Assembly (NCBI RefSeq): GCF_000445445.1
Contig: NZ_ASXP01000004.1
Location: forward strand, 496,001-560,000
DNA: 64,000 nt
Source of the DNA: Sporomusa ovata DSM 2662
GTDB lineage: Bacteria; Bacillota; Negativicutes; Sporomusales; Sporomusaceae
Direction of reading: 5' to 3'
Shown here: positions 33,490 to 42,780 of the stretch, piece by piece
Layout of the letters: the number at the start of each line of letters is the position of its first letter
Numbering within the stretch: the stretch's first letter is position 1
Notes under the pieces: generated by a model
The model's database searches: none
What the model was told of the DNA's origin: nothing
Seen by the model: the letters and a program-made list of their open reading frames with translations, nothing else
Made by a program: the position numbers and the translations under genes

Positions 33490-33846
33490 TCAGCTTGCAT
33501 AGTATTCAATCCCCCCGGCTCGTACATTTCGGTAGAACGGCAGATAAGGAACCCAATGGTAAAAATGGTCGTAATTTTTACCTATAATAGTCGGCAATAC
33601 TCCATATTTTAACAATATGTCTGACATCAGATCAATAATTGCATCATTATATTTTTTTACTTCCTCGTCGGTAAGATTAACTAGTACCATTACATCCATG
33701 TCGGAGTATTCTTCCTGATCACCGCGAGCATAAGAACCGAAAAGGAGCACCTGGCGCAAATTTTCGTCAAAAATAATTTTCATTGAAGCAACTATTTCCT
33801 TCATAATATTTGTAACACGCTGTTGCTGATCAGCGGAAATTGCCAT
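33490..33846 (-). CDS. MNT-type nucleotidyltransferase domain protein
   Basis: 118 residues with the polymerase-beta-fold signature VLLFGSYARGD...YSDMDVMVLV (GSxxxGxxxxxSDxD), both catalytic Asp present. Such proteins are the antitoxin (or AMP-transferring) half of HEPN/MNT systems. No HEPN partner lies on either side, so this is a solitary copy. AAGGGGG precedes the ATG. Confidence 0.75.
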   Translation of the reverse strand: MAISADQQQRVTNIMKEIVASMKIIFDENLRQVLLFGSYARGDQEEYSDMDVMVLVNLTDEEVKKYNDAIIDLMSDILLKYGVLPTIIGKNYDHFYHWVPYLPFYRNVRAGGIEYYAS

Positions 33847-34171
33847 AGGACTACCCCCTTAATAGTAATTTCTTGCTATCACATTAACATTATAGCCATA
33901 CTTACGTCAAGCCAACCTTGCTGCTATAAGAGACAAGTTCGCATTGCAATGCCTTTGTGTAGACTGTATCTTTATTCTTGGGTAAATGAGAGAGAATTCA
34001 TACTGTCCTGGACAGAATACATCAAATGTCTCCTGTTGTTATAAAGCAACCAATGCTCTTCCGGTTTATTATCTTTTTGCCTTTCCGTTTGCAATCCATT
34101 CACAGCGTTTTCTCCTTTTGATCAAAAGTGCACCATTTCCCACTTCCTTTGCTAAGGATAACCTATCCGGA
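33847..34171. other. Intergenic stretch, nothing recognised
   Basis: AT-rich sequence between the nucleotidyltransferase gene and the tonB stop codon. The only open frames are short, lack RBS and have no recognisable motif. Confidence 0.4.
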
Positions 34172-34879
34172 TTAACCGTTTAAACGAAACGATACGGGAA
34201 TTGTGGTGACGCACGCGACTGTCCGCCCGGTATCCCGGTTGCGAGCCGGTACAAACCGCCATTGCTGTACGGCTTCTATCGCCGCTTCATCCAAAGAATG
34301 ATTTCCAGATGTCCGCAACAGCACTATGTTCCCTGGATTCCCGTTCTCCAAAACCTGAACTTTCACTACCACAGTTCCATTTATTCCAGCTTGCCGGGCC
34401 GCACGTGGATAAACAGGTTCTACCCTGCTCAGTACACCGGGTGGAGCTATCCCGCCGCTTTGACTGCCGCTTTGGCTGCCACTTTGACTATCGTTTGATA
34501 CGTTGCTCCCGACGTCCGAAGCCGCCGTTACCGCTTCTGCCTCTCCTGCGCCAACAACTTGTTCAGTTGGCGCAGGAGTCGAAGCCGCCGACACTTGATT
34601 GACAGCAACCGGCTGTGGAGTGATTCGGGGCTGGTGTGCCGCTGCTTGGGCGGTAAGCGCCGGCTGCGTATTAGTTTGCTGCACCTCAGGCGCCGGTATA
34701 TTTTTTGCAACCGTGGCCGCCACCTGCGGTTCATTTTGGAAATCCAGTTCGATATATTGTTCGTTGATTACTGTCTCAGGAAATAAGCCGGCGAACAAAT
34801 GCCCGGAACCTGCCAGCAATAAAAAATGAACAAAAACAGATATCGCTGTTGCCCGCCGCCACCTCATGCTGACTACCAT
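34172..34879 (-). CDS. tonB: TonB energy transducer (Fur-linked set)
   Basis: 235 residues. One N-terminal membrane anchor (AISVFVHFLLLAGSGHLFA), a Pro/Ala/Gln-rich spacer and a Ser/Gly-rich stretch, then a TonB-C domain (RVEPVYPRAARQAGINGTVVVKVQV, EAAIEAVQQWRFVPA). It spans the periplasm and passes proton-motive energy to outer-membrane receptors. Last gene of an exbB-exbD-tonB operon with a Fur-box region upstream. Confidence 0.92.
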   Translation of the reverse strand: MVVSMRWRRATAISVFVHFLLLAGSGHLFAGLFPETVINEQYIELDFQNEPQVAATVAKNIPAPEVQQTNTQPALTAQAAAHQPRITPQPVAVNQVSAASTPAPTEQVVGAGEAEAVTAASDVGSNVSNDSQSGSQSGSQSGGIAPPGVLSRVEPVYPRAARQAGINGTVVVKVQVLENGNPGNIVLLRTSGNHSLDEAAIEAVQQWRFVPARNRDTGRTVACVTTIPVSFRLNG

Positions 34880-34884
34880 ACCAA

Positions 34885-35295
34885 TTACCTCGCTTTCACT
34901 TCGGCTGCCACCGCTACCTTGCGGGCGCCGGCCAGTTTCAGTTCATCTAAAATGTTGATAACCTGACCATATTCCACTTGTTTATCAGCCCGGAGGACAA
35001 ATACCTTGTCAGGCTGACCGGCGACTTCTATTCCTACCCTCTTTTTTATCAGCGACAGTGGAAGTTCTTCCTGTTCAAACAGTATCCGTCCATCCTGCAT
35101 GACGGTAACATTAATATTGCGCTGTGTATCCTGCTGTACGGCAGTCGCCTGCGGCAGACTGACCGGCATAGTATGCTGCTCCACCATGTATAATGTACTC
35201 ATCATGAAAAAAACCAGCAAAAAAAATATAATATCAATCATCGGAATTATCATCAGTTGTGGCTGCTCTTCCACCCGCAAGCTACGCAATCTCAT
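34885..35295 (-). CDS. exbD: ExbD/TolR biopolymer transport protein (Fur-linked set)
   Basis: 136 residues. A single membrane helix carries the proton-conducting Asp in MIIPMIDIIFFLLVFF; the periplasmic domain ends INILDELKLAGARKVAVA. The start at 35295 follows GGAGG and overlaps the exbB stop. A longer reading into exbB to 35427 is unlikely. ExbD forms the TonB motor with ExbB. Confidence 0.92.
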   Translation of the reverse strand: MRLRSLRVEEQPQLMIIPMIDIIFFLLVFFMMSTLYMVEQHTMPVSLPQATAVQQDTQRNINVTVMQDGRILFEQEELPLSLIKKRVGIEVAGQPDKVFVLRADKQVEYGQVINILDELKLAGARKVAVAAEVKAR

Positions 35296-35926
35296 GATTT
35301 TGCCTCCGCACCGGCCATTTTCGCAGAGCAGCGATAACAACGGCACAGGTTTGTTCCATATCGGTAACCAGATGATCCAGACGATGAGTAAAGAACATAT
35401 TGGCGACAAACGCCAGTACTGCAACACTTAGGCCGGTAGCAGTCGCCACCAACGCCTCACCGACACCGCCGGTAATGGCCATCGGTTGTCCGGACTGGAT
35501 ATTAAGTACACTAAAAGATTGGATCATCCCAACAACTGTCCCCAGTAAACCAAGTAAAGGAGCCAGGGTCACAATACCGCTCAGATAATTAAGATAGGAT
35601 CTGAGCCGTGCTGCCGTGATCACAGCAGCATTCTCCAATACTCCAGGCACATCATCTCCCTGCTGATAAGCCTGTAGTCCCTGCAAGGTTATCTGGGATA
35701 TTGCCGCTGTCATTTGTTCGCAAAAGTGTACTGCCTCGCTCAGATTCTGCTCGGCCAGCAGCGGCTTTAGTTTTTCCAAAAATTCCATCCCGTTAGTTGA
35801 CAACCCCCGGTAATACCAGTACCGCTCCACACTAATGCTTACAACCACCAGTGAACAAAGAGCCAGGAGATACATTACCGGCCCCCCTTTGTGAAATAAG
35901 GCAAAACTTTGGTTCAAAAAATCCAT
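35282..35926 (-). CDS. exbB: ExbB/TolQ motor protein (Fur-linked set)
   Basis: 214 residues with three membrane helices: GGPVMYLLALCSLVVVSISVERYWYYR at the start, and the conserved pair around TLAPLLGLLGTVVGMIQSF and GGVGEALVATATGLSVAVLAF. Typical MotA/TolQ/ExbB domain. First gene of the operon; near-consensus Fur boxes lie ~100 bases upstream. Confidence 0.93.
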   Translation of the reverse strand: MDFLNQSFALFHKGGPVMYLLALCSLVVVSISVERYWYYRGLSTNGMEFLEKLKPLLAEQNLSEAVHFCEQMTAAISQITLQGLQAYQQGDDVPGVLENAAVITAARLRSYLNYLSGIVTLAPLLGLLGTVVGMIQSFSVLNIQSGQPMAITGGVGEALVATATGLSVAVLAFVANMFFTHRLDHLVTDMEQTCAVVIAALRKWPVRRQNHEIA

Positions 35927-36022
35927 GGTGTCATCTTCTCCCTTGCTATTTTCTGGAAGAGGATGCGACCTACTCCCAGATTTTAAATATTAGGTTATAA
36001 ACAGTAAATTTCAGAGCTGTTT

Positions 36023-36068
36023 ATAATGATAATGATAATTACTGTATATATAATGATTATCATTATCG
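36023..36068 (-). promoter_or_regulatory. Overlapping Fur boxes upstream of exbB
   Basis: ATAATGATAATGATAATTA and ATAATGATTATCATTATCG in succession; the second differs from the classical 19-base Fur consensus at about two positions. This marks the exbB-exbD-tonB set as iron-controlled, unlike the second set at 45-47 kb. Confidence 0.8.
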
Positions 36069-36165
36069 TTATAAATTATAACCTATGACACTAAAAATTT
36101 CAAATATATTCCTGATATTTAATTGAAAAATTTTTTACCCCTTTAGATACAACGCATAAATTAAT

Positions 36166-36196
36166 AAACCCCTTTCCGGAATCCAGAAAGGGGTTT
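36166..36196 (-). terminator. Terminator of the large receptor array
   Basis: AAACCCCTTTCTGG/CCGGAAAGGGGTTT followed by ATTAATTT on the minus strand, 50 bases after the receptor stop codon. Similar in sequence to the R1 terminator. Confidence 0.8.
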
Positions 36197-36247
36197 GAAT
36201 CTAAACAGAGTTTCTATTGTTTGTGGTATGTTATTTTTTATCCAAAA

Positions 36248-38257
36248 TCAAAATTTGTATTTCATTCCGGCATATACTTCACGACCATTTTCAGGATATA
36301 TGGCAATGCTGCTGGTTATTACCGTAGCATACTGGCGATTGGTAGCATTTCGCATCCCCATATAAATATTTAAATTATCATCAACTTTATAGTCAAGATT
36401 TACATTAAATAAAGAATAGCTATCAAATACTTTATATTTGTTTTTTATAGTATAATACTTATTCTTAAAATCATCTTCAGCTAAACGCCCATCATAGTAA
36501 TACCAATCCCCGTTCAATGTCAATTTATTAGTAAAAGAGTAGGAAAATCCAACATTAGAAATTAATTTAGATACTCCAGGGAATCTATTTCCCTCATACG
36601 CACCCGAAGTGATCTTAGGATTAACATAAGAAATGTTTTCATGTAACGACCACTTGTCAAACTGATGATCCAGAGCTAAAGTTACACCCGTGCGTTTTAT
36701 ATCGCCGTCAAAATTCATATTTTTGCCGGAAAAATAAGTTTTGCGGGGATCAGGATAGTACACTATTTCATTTTCGGTGTTACTTATAAATGTTGATAAA
36801 TTAGCTGTGGTTATACCAAATTGCTCCCTCACACCTATTTCAAAATTGCGGGTTTTTTGTGCTTCCAAATCACCTGACCATAAATTAAGTTCATCAACAT
36901 TAGGGATTCTTGTCCCTTGACTGAAGTTAAAATAAACATTGCCTTTGACGGAATAAGGATATAATGCAGAAAATTCAACACTATTAGTATTAAAATTATA
37001 ATCTTTGGAAGAATATTTGCTTCTAGCACTAACATCAAACTTTTCATGCCTATATCCTTCAATAAGTTGGAATTTACCGACATTATGTTTATTCATAATA
37101 TAAAAAGCATTGTTTTTACGTTCGGCTTTGGAGGAAGAACTATCGACTTCACCGTTGCCGTAATCATGACCAAAAACAAAATAATTTTCATTGCCATAAT
37201 TATATTTTAACTGTGTTTTAATATAATCTTGTTCACGGTCGGTCAGATAAACCGAACTGCCCATTCCCCACGGATCAGCAGAAACATACTTCATATCACC
37301 TTTAGAATGTCCTCCGTAAACCAATAATCCTAATTTATCGGAAAGTTGACTATTGTAAGCCAATTGAAAATTATCTGTTTCATATCTGTAATTATCCCAA
37401 AAATATTCATAGCCATATTTAGGCCCATATTTTGCCAAAGTATTGGGATCAGACATGCCCGGGTTTTCGAAACTGTTATCGCTGTGACTATATCTAGCAT
37501 CTATATATCCGTTTTTTAAAAAATAACGCCCATTAAAAGAGTTTTGCGAATTGTCTTGCGCTGAGTGCATACGATAACCGTCATTTTGCCAATTACTATA
37601 TGAACCTTGAATAACAAAATTCTCATTAACCTTACCGCCCACAGTCCCGTTCACATATTTTCCGTCCCATGAACTGCGTCCGGTATCTATGTTTCCGAAA
37701 TACTCTTTATCTTTAGGCAAAGAAGTAATAATATTTATAATACCACCGATAGCACCATCACCGTACATAACCATACCGCCACCCGGTATAACTTCAATAC
37801 GTTCAATCTGCTCAACAGCAATCTGTCTGGTGTTAACGCCGGCCATATCAATAGAATTTAAAGGAATGCCGTTATATAAGACAATTACATTACTGGCAGC
37901 AGTTGCACCCTGTCCACGCATATCAAATCTTTCATGTCCGCCTGCTAGTTGCGTAACCATCAAACCGGGAATGCCGTTTAAAGCTTGCGCTACCGTCCGG
38001 GCCTGCTTTCGTTCAATATCTTCTTTAGTAACTACATACTTATTATTAACCGATAAGTCACTTAACGTATCGGTCGAGGTTTCTTTATATCTCGAAGCTT
38101 TTACCGTATATGTATCTAATTCATACGAAGCATTATCATTAGTATGTGCATTAGCATGTGCAGTCCCAATAGTATAACAGTTTACAAATGCTGATAATGT
38201 CAAAACACAACAAGCCGACACAATAAATTTCTTATCGCTTTTTCTACCTTTTTTCAT
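36248..38257 (-). CDS. TonB-dependent outer-membrane receptor
   Basis: 669 residues. Signal peptide, TonB-box-like YELDTYTVKASRYKE, plug motifs ARTVAQALNGIPGLMV, FDMRGQGATAASNVIVL, VEQIERIEVIPGGG and GGIINIITS, then a 22-strand barrel ending VYAGMKYKF. It is less similar to the other receptors than they are to each other. It is last in the array behind two other receptor genes and close to the Fur-controlled TonB set, so it could serve iron or a B12-linked ligand; the sequence does not decide. Confidence 0.9.
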   Translation of the reverse strand: MKKGRKSDKKFIVSACCVLTLSAFVNCYTIGTAHANAHTNDNASYELDTYTVKASRYKETSTDTLSDLSVNNKYVVTKEDIERKQARTVAQALNGIPGLMVTQLAGGHERFDMRGQGATAASNVIVLYNGIPLNSIDMAGVNTRQIAVEQIERIEVIPGGGMVMYGDGAIGGIINIITSLPKDKEYFGNIDTGRSSWDGKYVNGTVGGKVNENFVIQGSYSNWQNDGYRMHSAQDNSQNSFNGRYFLKNGYIDARYSHSDNSFENPGMSDPNTLAKYGPKYGYEYFWDNYRYETDNFQLAYNSQLSDKLGLLVYGGHSKGDMKYVSADPWGMGSSVYLTDREQDYIKTQLKYNYGNENYFVFGHDYGNGEVDSSSSKAERKNNAFYIMNKHNVGKFQLIEGYRHEKFDVSARSKYSSKDYNFNTNSVEFSALYPYSVKGNVYFNFSQGTRIPNVDELNLWSGDLEAQKTRNFEIGVREQFGITTANLSTFISNTENEIVYYPDPRKTYFSGKNMNFDGDIKRTGVTLALDHQFDKWSLHENISYVNPKITSGAYEGNRFPGVSKLISNVGFSYSFTNKLTLNGDWYYYDGRLAEDDFKNKYYTIKNKYKVFDSYSLFNVNLDYKVDDNLNIYMGMRNATNRQYATVITSSIAIYPENGREVYAGMKYKF

Positions 38258-38353
38258 AATGAACCTCCATCAGTATAGATCTTTGTATTTTATTCTAACG
38301 AAAAAACTTTTTTTGCAGGTATTATCAATTCAATTGTTTTATAATCGTGTAAC

Positions 38354-40366
38354 CTATAAACTCATTTTATAACCTAACTGGAAGGTTCTTCCCAAGGTAT
38401 AGTATTCAGATGTGGAATGAGAAGTAATATCCTTGCGGTCAAATAGATTGTCTACGGTTAAAAAGATTTCTCTATCAGCCGCCAATTTATAGCTGACATT
38501 AGCACCTGTTAATAACATTGGCTTAATGCTGCCGCCAGTAGCAGTATCCCGTTCACGGGAAGCTAAATAGGTAGCTGTAAGTGCCGCTTTCCATTTTTCA
38601 TTAGTATAGTTTATGCCCCCGTTTAGCTGCAGCTTACCATAGTAGCGATGCCAGCCTTCGCTATCCCCATTTTTATCTGTTTCATATTTTTGCGGATTAC
38701 TATAGGAAATTCCCCAGTTGGTATGCCAGCCACCGCCATTATTAATATTGCAGGATAATTCAATTCCGGTATTTTTAATGTCTTCATTGGTCGTGTTAAA
38801 GGTATCTGTACTTTCGACATAAGTCGTTGAAATGCTATCATCTATCGCATAGTTAAACACAGCTAACCGCCAGGCATGAGTATCAGTGTTCCGTTTTAAT
38901 CCTATTTCATAATGTTTCCCTTCCTGTGGTTTAACACTGGGATTGCCTTTTACTCTGCCGGCTGAACCGTATATCTGAGTAAAGGTAGGCATCATGAAAG
39001 ACATTCCGGCAGTAGCATAAAAGCTGGTGTTATTTCCTAGCTTTTTCAAGTATTGTAGTTGTGGTGTAAATTTACTATAATCCTTATCATCGACAGCACC
39101 GCCTGTCCAAGTTTCGCGGGCGCTCAGGATGATATTTGACGAAGGATTAAACTGATGATCATATTGCCCGTAAACAGAATATTCGTTACGGTCAAAGGCG
39201 CGCGTATCCCAGCCGCCGCTATCTATTTTTTCTTTAGTATCATAGCTTTCTCTTTGGGCATTAATACCGATAAGTAAGGTATCATCTTTTAACTTCCAGC
39301 TGTTTTGCACATCTAAGCCAATTGTTCGGTCTTTGTCAGTACCATTGGTTATACTTGGCGTAGTCAGTTGTTGATATTTTTTACTTATTGTAGCCCAATA
39401 CTCGGTTTTATTATTATCCATTTCCTTTTGATTGAAATATAAAGTACCTTTTACATTATCTTTTTTATAGTTTAATTGCATTCGATTATAGGTTGTATCA
39501 AACTTACTGGCTGAACTGAGGCTGCCAACCGTCGCTTTATTTGCCGCTTCAGCATGACGATAGAAATAGGTCGAATTACTCGTACCATATGAATGACTGA
39601 AATCCCAATTGTCATCAAAGGTATAACGCCAAGACAAGGCTTCCCGGTCATTACCAGAGAAATCATAATATCGTTTGGGAACATAGCTAGCACTTGTAGC
39701 TGCCGTTGTGCTTCTGGTATAACCACCAGATATATGGTCAATTTCATCTGTTTTATTAATAGAATAATTCATGCCAAATTTACCAGCCTGGAAGCTTATA
39801 TTATGATTCTGCGTGCCGTTATTGCCGGCAGAGGCTGATATATTATTGCTTTTTTTACTCTTGGAAATAATATTGATAACCCCACCAGTCGCTTCACTGC
39901 CGTACAATACGGAACCGCCACCGCGAATCACTTCAATTTTTTCAACATCATCCAGCGGGATGTCTTCTAAATTATAGCGTCCATGCAGATTTAGAGGTAC
40001 ACCATCCATTAACACTAATGTTCCTTTTTCTACGCCGCGGATAATAATTTTACTGGTCATCGTGCCTTGGGCATTTCCCATCGGTCCCTGGGCATGATAA
40101 ATAATGCTTTCACTATACTTTAGCGCCTCAATCACACTCGTTGCTCCGGTTGCCTTTAATTCTTCCTGAGTATACACACTGATTGCTGCCGGTGTATCCA
40201 GATCCTTTGTGGCATAACGTTGCGCAGTTACTACAATTGGATCTAAGTTAAAGGCCTCTTGTTCTGCAGCGCTTGCCGTACCTGCCAATAACATTACGGT
40301 AGTCGGCGCTAACATTCCAATTGCGATTTTTCGTGCTAACCCTTTTTTGTTTACTAACTTCTTCAT
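38354..40366 (-). CDS. TonB-dependent outer-membrane receptor
   Basis: 670 residues. Signal peptide ends GTASA; plug begins FNLDPIVVTAQRYATKDLDTPA, with TSVIEALKYSESIIYH, SKIIIRGVEKGTLVLMDGVPLN, VEKIEVIRGGGSVLYGSEATGG and VINIISK; the barrel ends FQLGYKMSL. It is a close paralogue of the receptor at 42781. AAGGAG precedes the ATG at 40366. It follows cbiC by 48 bases, which points to a corrinoid or cobalt-chelate ligand (inference). Confidence 0.92.
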   Translation of the reverse strand: MKKLVNKKGLARKIAIGMLAPTTVMLLAGTASAAEQEAFNLDPIVVTAQRYATKDLDTPAAISVYTQEELKATGATSVIEALKYSESIIYHAQGPMGNAQGTMTSKIIIRGVEKGTLVLMDGVPLNLHGRYNLEDIPLDDVEKIEVIRGGGSVLYGSEATGGVINIISKSKKSNNISASAGNNGTQNHNISFQAGKFGMNYSINKTDEIDHISGGYTRSTTAATSASYVPKRYYDFSGNDREALSWRYTFDDNWDFSHSYGTSNSTYFYRHAEAANKATVGSLSSASKFDTTYNRMQLNYKKDNVKGTLYFNQKEMDNNKTEYWATISKKYQQLTTPSITNGTDKDRTIGLDVQNSWKLKDDTLLIGINAQRESYDTKEKIDSGGWDTRAFDRNEYSVYGQYDHQFNPSSNIILSARETWTGGAVDDKDYSKFTPQLQYLKKLGNNTSFYATAGMSFMMPTFTQIYGSAGRVKGNPSVKPQEGKHYEIGLKRNTDTHAWRLAVFNYAIDDSISTTYVESTDTFNTTNEDIKNTGIELSCNINNGGGWHTNWGISYSNPQKYETDKNGDSEGWHRYYGKLQLNGGINYTNEKWKAALTATYLASRERDTATGGSIKPMLLTGANVSYKLAADREIFLTVDNLFDRKDITSHSTSEYYTLGRTFQLGYKMSL

Positions 40367-40414
40367 GAAGTACACTCCTTGTATCCAAATATCCTTGTTA
40401 ATTAGTCGCATTAT

Positions 40415-41047
40415 TTATCGCGTGTTTGATAACATATATAACATAGCGTTAATGATAGCAGCAGCAATCGGACTGCCGCCCTTGTTGCCCTGAACTGTGA
40501 TATAGGGTACAGGTGACTGCTGTACTAAATATTCCTTAGATTCTGCCGCTCCGACAAAGCCTACCGGGACACCAACAATCAGCGCCGGACGCACGTTAGA
40601 CTCCTGCATGATTTTGATAACCTCAAACAAAGCACTAGGAGCATTGCCAATGGCCAGAACCGCGTCATCGAGTTTATCAGCAAAAGCCCGCATGGCTGCC
40701 ATGGAACGGGTAATGCCCGCCTGTTTGGCTTGTTCAGCAATACCGGGGTCGGCAATTAAGCAATGCACTTCACCGCCAAACTCAGCCAACTTCCGTTTAT
40801 TAATGCCAGTACGAACCATTTCCACATCACAGTAAATGGGTTTTCCTTGCTTGAGAGCCTGCATACCAACAGCGATGGCGTCAGGATGAATACTGATGAT
40901 TTTCGAATAATAGGGGTCTCCCGACGCATGAATAATGCGGGAATATACCTTGACAGCCTGTTCATTCAAAGCCATCCCCGAAAGATATGACTCAATGATA
41001 TCCATACTCTTAGTCTCAATTGCTTGTGGTTCTGTAATGTAATTCAT
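40415..41047 (-). CDS. cbiC: Precorrin-8X / cobalt-precorrin-8 methylmutase
   Basis: 210 residues, normal for CbiC/CobH, which moves a methyl group from C11 to C12 of the corrin ring to give (cobalto)hydrogenobyrinate. The catalytic His is in VKVYSRIIHASGDPYY near residue 35; GNAPSALFE and VGVPVGFVGAAESKE are also typical. AGGGAGG precedes the ATG at 41047; the longer reading to 41128 overlaps the permease gene. It is the only intact corrin-ring biosynthesis gene here, embedded among transport genes, so it may act in corrinoid remodelling or be a displaced member of the pathway. Confidence 0.92.
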   Translation of the reverse strand: MNYITEPQAIETKSMDIIESYLSGMALNEQAVKVYSRIIHASGDPYYSKIISIHPDAIAVGMQALKQGKPIYCDVEMVRTGINKRKLAEFGGEVHCLIADPGIAEQAKQAGITRSMAAMRAFADKLDDAVLAIGNAPSALFEVIKIMQESNVRPALIVGVPVGFVGAAESKEYLVQQSPVPYITVQGNKGGSPIAAAIINAMLYMLSNTR

Positions 41048-41100
41048 AAGTAAATTCCTCCCTAAAAGATTCTCAGACATTTTTCCTTCACCACATTCTC

Positions 41101-41841
41101 TTACTCGCGTACCTTTTCCATAGTCCAAGAACTAATGGCTAACAACACTACGATATACACCAGCATAACCAGCCAAGACAGACCTGCCGGCTCGCTGCCG
41201 CTGCCGATAGCCCTCAAAGCATGGCTGGCATGTGTCAGGGGCAAAAGCTCAAGCACCCATCGGACAATAGCCGGTAATTTGTCGATGCTGAAAAAGGTTG
41301 CACATAAAAATGACATTGGCAGCAGCACATAGGTACTGAAGTTCCCCATATCTTCATGGGAATTAATAAGCATCGCCGCCACAAAGCCTAAACTCGAAAA
41401 GACGAGACAATTTAAGATAATAACAAGCCAAAATAACATGGTCATCTGAAACTTAGCTCCAAATACAAAGGCCAAGAGAATAATAATCACTGACGAAATC
41501 ATGCCGCGCAAGGTTCCTGCCAATACCTTGCCAATAATAAATGACAGCGAACTAATCGGAGCAACCAAATATTCTTCCAGGGTTTTATGGTATAACCGGC
41601 TCATATTGAGCGGTGAAGCTACTGAGTTAAAGCTAATATTCATAGAATTTAGAGCAAGAATGCCTGGCACAATATAATCCAGGTAATTGCCCTGACTAAC
41701 CTGCACACTCCGACCCACACCCCAGCCAAAAGCCACTAAGTACAAAACTGGCGTAATCATGCGCGAAAGAATGAAAGTTCCCAGCCGTCGCTGCAAAACA
41801 ACCCAATCCCGCCAAAATACAGTTGCAATATCCTGTAACAT
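41101..41841 (-). CDS. ABC-2 type transporter permease
   Basis: 246 residues, six membrane helices, NodJ/DrrB-like (RMITPVLYLVAFGWGVGRSV, EEYLVAPISSLSFIIGKVL, MSFLCATFFSIDKLP). Partner of the ATPase encoded immediately upstream, overlapping by one base. Such pairs are usually exporters. Placed between receptor and cbiC genes under B12 control, it may export a metal chelator or handle a corrinoid, but the substrate is unknown. Confidence 0.85.
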   Translation of the reverse strand: MLQDIATVFWRDWVVLQRRLGTFILSRMITPVLYLVAFGWGVGRSVQVSQGNYLDYIVPGILALNSMNISFNSVASPLNMSRLYHKTLEEYLVAPISSLSFIIGKVLAGTLRGMISSVIIILLAFVFGAKFQMTMLFWLVIILNCLVFSSLGFVAAMLINSHEDMGNFSTYVLLPMSFLCATFFSIDKLPAIVRWVLELLPLTHASHALRAIGSGSEPAGLSWLVMLVYIVVLLAISSWTMEKVRE

Positions 41842-42680
41842 TAGTCCGCCACCTTTCTGCCTGTTAGCTCTACAAAAACATCTTCCAGATTGGAACGCCG
41901 AATGGTGGTTGTCATAGTCAATGTCCCGGCAAACACAGCCGCTTCTTCCCGGCTGTGAAAGAACTTAGTCTGACGGCCTTCATCAACACTCCACTCCACA
42001 ACATAGACGCCTAAGCGCTGACACAATTCTGCCGGACTATTCAGGGCAATCAATTTGCCCTTTTCCAAAATGGCTACCCGCCCGCACAAAAATTCGGCTT
42101 CTTCAATGTAATGGGTTGTCAGCATAACTGTCAGCTTATCATTAGCCATACGTCTGATCAAATCCCATAGCCGCCGCCGGACTTGGGGATCAAGACCAAC
42201 TGTCGGTTCATCAAGAAATAAGACCTGTGGCTTGTGTAAGAGTGCCCTGGCAATCATCAGCCGCCGTTTCATGCCGCCGGAAAGGTTCTGTACCTTATCA
42301 TTGGCGCGTTCGGCAAGTTCTACATATTCCAGGAGTTCAAGAATACGCTGCCTGCGCTTCTCACGGGGAATATGCTGCAGCCTGCCGTGCAGTTCCAGGT
42401 TTTCACGGGCTGTCAAGTCTGCATCAAGATTAAAATGCTGGGGTACAATGCCCAGTATTTGCTTGACTTGTTGCTCATCCTGCGGCAACTGCCAACCATT
42501 TATGCTTAGCATACCGGCAGTAGGCCGGGTCAGCATTGTCAGCATTCGAATCATGGTCGTTTTACCTGCTCCGTTCGGCCCCAACAAGCCAAAAATTTCT
42601 CCTTGTTTGATATGCAGTGAGATTCCGTCAACCGCAGTACGCTCGCCAAATTTTTTAACCAAATTGCTTATCTGAATCAT
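41841..42680 (-). CDS. ABC transporter ATPase (NodI/DrrA type)
   Basis: 279 residues. Walker A GPNGAGKTT near residue 37, Q-loop PQHFNLDADLTARENL, signature LSGGMKRR, Walker B VLFLDEPTVGLDP, and switch His in LTTHYIEEAE. The C-terminal tail after GKLIALNSPAEL is typical of the DrrA group. Forms an export complex with the permease gene that follows. Confidence 0.9.
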   Translation of the reverse strand: MIQISNLVKKFGERTAVDGISLHIKQGEIFGLLGPNGAGKTTMIRMLTMLTRPTAGMLSINGWQLPQDEQQVKQILGIVPQHFNLDADLTARENLELHGRLQHIPREKRRQRILELLEYVELAERANDKVQNLSGGMKRRLMIARALLHKPQVLFLDEPTVGLDPQVRRRLWDLIRRMANDKLTVMLTTHYIEEAEFLCGRVAILEKGKLIALNSPAELCQRLGVYVVEWSVDEGRQTKFFHSREEAAVFAGTLTMTTTIRRSNLEDVFVELTGRKVAD

Positions 42681-42780
42681 GTTTGTAAACCTCTTTACCT
42701 AATAATATGCGCTCCGGTTTGGTACAGATGAATACTCTCCTGCGCATCAACAGCAGAAATTCAAGCCTGCCGGAATTTTG

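Noticed and set aside
33490..33846. Complete HEPN/MNT toxin-antitoxin pair
   Set aside because: No HEPN-type frame is present on either side of the nucleotidyltransferase gene.
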